Origin: Solobacterium sp. UBA1761
Lineage (GTDB): Bacteria; Bacillota_I; Bacilli_A; Erysipelotrichales; Erysipelotrichaceae
Assembly: GCA_002315565.1 (NCBI GenBank)
Contig: DCHD01000049.1
Location: 6,197 to 15,406 of the forward strand
DNA: 9,210 nt
Direction: 5' to 3'
Made by a program: the position numbers and the translations under genes. Below, piece by piece: positions 6,812 to 9,210 of this stretch. Every line of letters starts with the position of its first letter. The first letter of the stretch is position 1. The notes beneath the pieces were generated by a model. It did not search any database. It saw only the letters and a program-made list of their open reading frames with translations, and was not told the DNA's origin.

Positions 6812-7870
6812 ATGAAAGGAATTGATATTGTTTTGTTTTCTTCTGGTGTTACAGAAAAGAACCAGACTCTTATTAAAATAAAAGAAGAATTAGAAAATAT
6901 GGGTTACTCCTGCAGTTGCTGGAGAGACCTTTTTGCTGGTGCTCACGATCATAATAATATTGCTCTTCTTCCAATGCTCATAAAGAAGATCCCGTCATTT
7001 GATTATGCGGTACTCATCTGTGAAGGACATGATACAACTTGTATAGAACGTGAAGAAAAAGAAACAGTATATACAATGCGGGACAACGTTCTGTTTGAAA
7101 TAGGATTATCAACCATGGCCCTCGGGCAGGAACACGTAATTCTTCTGGCTAATGAAAAAGTCCGCATTCCAGAAGATCTGACCGGGATAAATGAGCTGGC
7201 AATAAAGAAAATCCCTTTTTCTTCAAACAAAGATATTCCTGATGTAACAAAAGAAATTGACCGATATATCAAAAATACAAAAGAAAATATCTCTCCAGTA
7301 ATGATTGGAGCCGCTTCAATTACTGCCTGCGGCTATCTGGAAAGTTTTGTATTACGATTACTGGAACACGCAGGCAAAGGAATAAAACTTGGCGAAAAAG
7401 AAGTTATTTTCGCACTGGATAAGGTTTTTATTCATATTGTATTGCCAGAAACTTATTCAAAAGAAACACCTGGTAAAACCAAAGAAAAACTCAACAAATA
7501 CAAAAAAGGCGAAATAACAGAAGCTGGCACAAGAGCTGTAGAATTCCGTTATGAACTCCATGATGATGAGCTTCACATTTATGACTACCCTACAACTTTA
7601 ATAACTTCATATGATACCGCGAAGGCTATTCTAAACCTGAATGCCGATGACAAAGAAGACAAAGCAGCAGAGATACGTTTTATTGACAAAGAAATGAGAC
7701 TTTTCAAATATACTCTTCAGGATTTTTTAAAAGAACAGAAATTCAGATCTTTTGTTAAGAGTTCTATAGAACAAAACCATAAGAAACTGCAGCAATCGGA
7801 AAAGGAAAGTATTTTGGAAGATATTCTAAAAGTTTCAGACCATATAATAATCGAAGTTTCCAATTACTAA
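6812..7870 (+). CDS. TIR-STING fusion (Cap12-like NADase effector)
   Basis: This 352-residue protein has a Cap12-type TIR domain (about 1-155) with the signature MRDNVLFEIG at 89-98. Glu96 is the candidate catalytic residue, and IPEDLTGI at 119-126 is the usual closing strand. Residues 160-352 match the prokaryotic STING fold: ITACGYLESF at 170-179 with Phe179 at the base-stacking position of the first helix, VFIHIVLPE (205-213), GTRAVEFRYEL in the lid strands, and YPTTLITSYDTAKAIL (259-274) with conserved Thr261/Thr262 in the ligand pocket. In known CBASS loci, such proteins bind cyclic dinucleotides, form filaments and destroy NAD+. AAAGAGG seven bases upstream supports the start. It is second in the operon after the TIR gene. 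Unusually, no cyclase gene is visible beside it. The residue equivalences were judged by eye. Confidence 0.88.
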   Translation: MKGIDIVLFSSGVTEKNQTLIKIKEELENMGYSCSCWRDLFAGAHDHNNIALLPMLIKKIPSFDYAVLICEGHDTTCIEREEKETVYTMRDNVLFEIGLSTMALGQEHVILLANEKVRIPEDLTGINELAIKKIPFSSNKDIPDVTKEIDRYIKNTKENISPVMIGAASITACGYLESFVLRLLEHAGKGIKLGEKEVIFALDKVFIHIVLPETYSKETPGKTKEKLNKYKKGEITEAGTRAVEFRYELHDDELHIYDYPTTLITSYDTAKAILNLNADDKEDKAAEIRFIDKEMRLFKYTLQDFLKEQKFRSFVKSSIEQNHKKLQQSEKESILEDILKVSDHIIIEVSNY

Positions 7871-7894
7871 AAAAGGTGCCCATCAGGACACCTT
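7868..7894 (-). terminator. tpiA: tpiA terminator between convergent genes
   Basis: The hairpin AAGGTGCC / CATCA / GG-A-CACCTT (7873-7894, one bulged A) is followed on the minus strand by a seven-T run (7874 to 7868), a good factor-independent terminator for tpiA. The T-run overlaps the TAA stop of TIR-STING. In the plus direction a T-run occurs only after 11 more bases, so it is weaker for the TIR operon. Confidence 0.8.
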
Positions 7895-7916
7895 CATCAA
7901 TATTGTTTTTTATTTA

Positions 7917-8666
7917 CTACTTAGTAGCATCAATAATGGCTTTGAAAGAATCAACCTTCAGTGAAGCACCACCGATAAGTGCTCCATCGATATCCTTTTC
8001 AGCCATGTATTCTTTGATGTTTTCAGGTTTAACTGATCCACCATACTGAATTCTAACCTTTTCAGCTACATCTGCGCCGAAGTTCTTCTTAACTTCGTCT
8101 CTGACGATAGCACAAGTATTTTCAGCGATTTCCTTAGTAGCTGATTTACCAGTACCGATAGCCCAGATTGGTTCATATGCGATAACCATAGAAGCAACCT
8201 GTTCACCAGTTAAGTCTTTTAATCCAGCAGCAATCTGGCCTCTAACCCATTCTTCAGTCTTGCCTGCTTCATAAGTTTCAAGAGTTTCACCACAGCACAT
8301 AATTGGAGTGATGCCGTTAGCGAATAACTTATGTAACTTCTTGTTTACAGTTTCATCTGTTTCAGCAAACATCTGTCTTCTCTCTGAATGGCCGATGATA
8401 CAGTAAGTAACACCAACTTCCTTCAGCATTGGTACAGATACTTCACCAGTAAATGCACCATTATCTTCGAAGTGACAGTTTTCAGCAGCAACGATTAAGT
8501 TTTTAGCATTGTTTACACATCTGTCTAAGTCAACAAATGGTGCACCGATACCGTAATCGCAAGCTTCATTGCCTGTTAAATATGCTTCCATTTCCTTCAT
8601 GAAGCTTTCTGCTTCAGAAGGTGTTTTGTTCATTTTCCAGTTACCAACGATAATACCTTTTCTCAT
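7917..8666 (-). CDS. tpiA: Triosephosphate isomerase
   Basis: The enzyme interconverts dihydroxyacetone phosphate and glyceraldehyde 3-phosphate in cytosolic glycolysis. At 249 residues it has the normal family length. All key motifs are present: NWKMN at 9-13 with Lys11, IIGHSERR with electrophilic His93, AYEPIWAIGTGK with catalytic base Glu165 and phosphate-gripping loop 6, plus YGGSV and GALIGGASL near the C-terminus for phosphate binding. The start follows GAGGAG by seven bases, and that site overlaps the end of pgk; one base separates the pgk stop from this ATG, indicating translational coupling. It is the last gene of this glycolytic operon, closed by the hairpin at 7868-7894. It looks like a normal functional chromosomal gene. 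Confidence 0.98.
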   Translation of the reverse strand: MRKGIIVGNWKMNKTPSEAESFMKEMEAYLTGNEACDYGIGAPFVDLDRCVNNAKNLIVAAENCHFEDNGAFTGEVSVPMLKEVGVTYCIIGHSERRQMFAETDETVNKKLHKLFANGITPIMCCGETLETYEAGKTEEWVRGQIAAGLKDLTGEQVASMVIAYEPIWAIGTGKSATKEIAENTCAIVRDEVKKNFGADVAEKVRIQYGGSVKPENIKEYMAEKDIDGALIGGASLKVDSFKAIIDATK

Positions 8667-8667
8667 C

Positions 8668-9210
8668 TTATTTCTCCTCGATAATATCTACGCCTGGTAA
8701 ACCATTACCCTCTAGGAATTCAAGAGATGCACCACCACCGGTAGATACATGTGATACTTTATCAGCGAAGCCCATCTGCTTGATTGCAGCTGCAGAGTCA
8801 CCACCACCGATGATAGTAGTTCCTTCACATTCTGCTAATGCTTTAGCAACAGCATTTGTACCAGCAGCAAGTGTAGGGTTTTCGAATACGCCCATTGGTC
8901 CGTTCCATACAACTGTCTTAGCTTCTTTAACAACCTTAGCGAACAGTTCAGCTGTCTTAGGTCCGATATCTAAGCCTTCTTTATCAGCTGGGATAGCATC
9001 AGATGCTACTACTGCAGTTTCAACTGGTCCATCGATTGGATCAGGGAAGTTTGGACATACAACTGTATCGATTGGAAGAAGAAGGTTCTTGTTTAACTTC
9101 TTAGCTTTTTCAATCATTTCTTTACAGTAGTCAATCTTTTCTTCATCAACAAGTGACAGACCTACTTCTTTGCCCTGAGCCTTCAGGAATGTATAAGCCA
9201 TACCACCACC
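8668..9210 (-). CDS. pgk: Phosphoglycerate kinase, 5' end outside window
   Basis: This is the C-terminal 180 residues of phosphoglycerate kinase, which transfers phosphate from 1,3-bisphosphoglycerate to ADP. The frame is open to the right edge and begins in the conserved GGGMAYTFLKAQG region, so the Met at 9201 is internal, not the start. Visible landmarks are VVWNGPMGVFE, the TIIGGGDSAAA turn and the STGGGASLEFLEG nucleotide-binding loop close to the C-terminus. Only the nucleotide-binding domain is covered; the 3-phosphoglycerate-binding N-terminal domain lies outside. The stop at 8668-8670 is one base before tpiA. Confidence 0.97.
   Translation of the reverse strand, partial: GGGMAYTFLKAQGKEVGLSLVDEEKIDYCKEMIEKAKKLNKNLLLPIDTVVCPNFPDPIDGPVETAVVASDAIPADKEGLDIGPKTAELFAKVVKEAKTVVWNGPMGVFENPTLAAGTNAVAKALAECEGTTIIGGGDSAAAIKQMGFADKVSHVSTGGGASLEFLEGNGLPGVDIIEEK

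Noticed and set aside
7003..7272. Minus-strand 89-codon open frame
   Set aside because: It is antisense to the TIR domain of TIR-STING and has no ribosome binding site or recognisable motif.
8780..9130. 116-codon open frame on the plus strand
   Set aside because: It is the shadow of the well-supported pgk coding strand, and its low-complexity Ala/Ser/Pro product matches no family I recognise.

Overview
The window comes from an AT-rich, low-GC bacterium. The pgk-tpiA arrangement, the strong AGGAG-type ribosome binding sites and the AT-biased codon use point to a Bacillota (Firmicutes) anaerobe, perhaps an Erysipelotrichia- or Clostridia-like gut lineage. That placement is an inference; no RNA gene or marker here settles it. 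Trp is encoded by TGG and TGA acts as a stop, so the code looks standard.

Layout. The right end (about 7917-9210, minus strand) is housekeeping: the 3' part of pgk and a complete tpiA, closed by a terminator at 7868-7894. Everything to its left except the AAA-CYTH gene looks like an accessory, conflict-type region. On the plus strand, 5038-7870 holds a two-gene operon: a TIR protein with an unrecognised helical C-terminus, then a TIR-STING protein. Divergent from it, on the minus strand, lie the remains of a small two-helix membrane protein that appears frameshifted (4504-4921) and a membrane-anchored Rossmann/TrkA-N-like protein ending in a RyR domain (2909-4585). Next comes an AAA-type NTPase fused to a CYTH domain (1746-2846) with its own terminator. 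Last is a large protein with two TIR-like domains, Sel1 repeats and kinesin-light-chain-type TPRs, which runs off the left edge (1-1660).

How the genes may work together. Three separate proteins carry TIR or TIR-like domains, and two of these have a clear candidate catalytic glutamate for NAD+ cleavage. The TIR-STING protein would be expected to respond to a cyclic dinucleotide, yet no CD-NTase (CBASS cyclase) is visible anywhere in the window. The TM-Rossmann-RyR protein looks like a membrane effector or channel gated by a nucleotide ligand. One testable reading is a composite anti-phage locus in which TIR proteins consume NAD+ or make ADP-ribose-type signals, with the RyR membrane protein as a responder and TIR-STING as a CDN-triggered NADase. 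The domain calls are well supported by visible motifs. The claim that the genes form one system is inference from their clustering and shared intergenic region.
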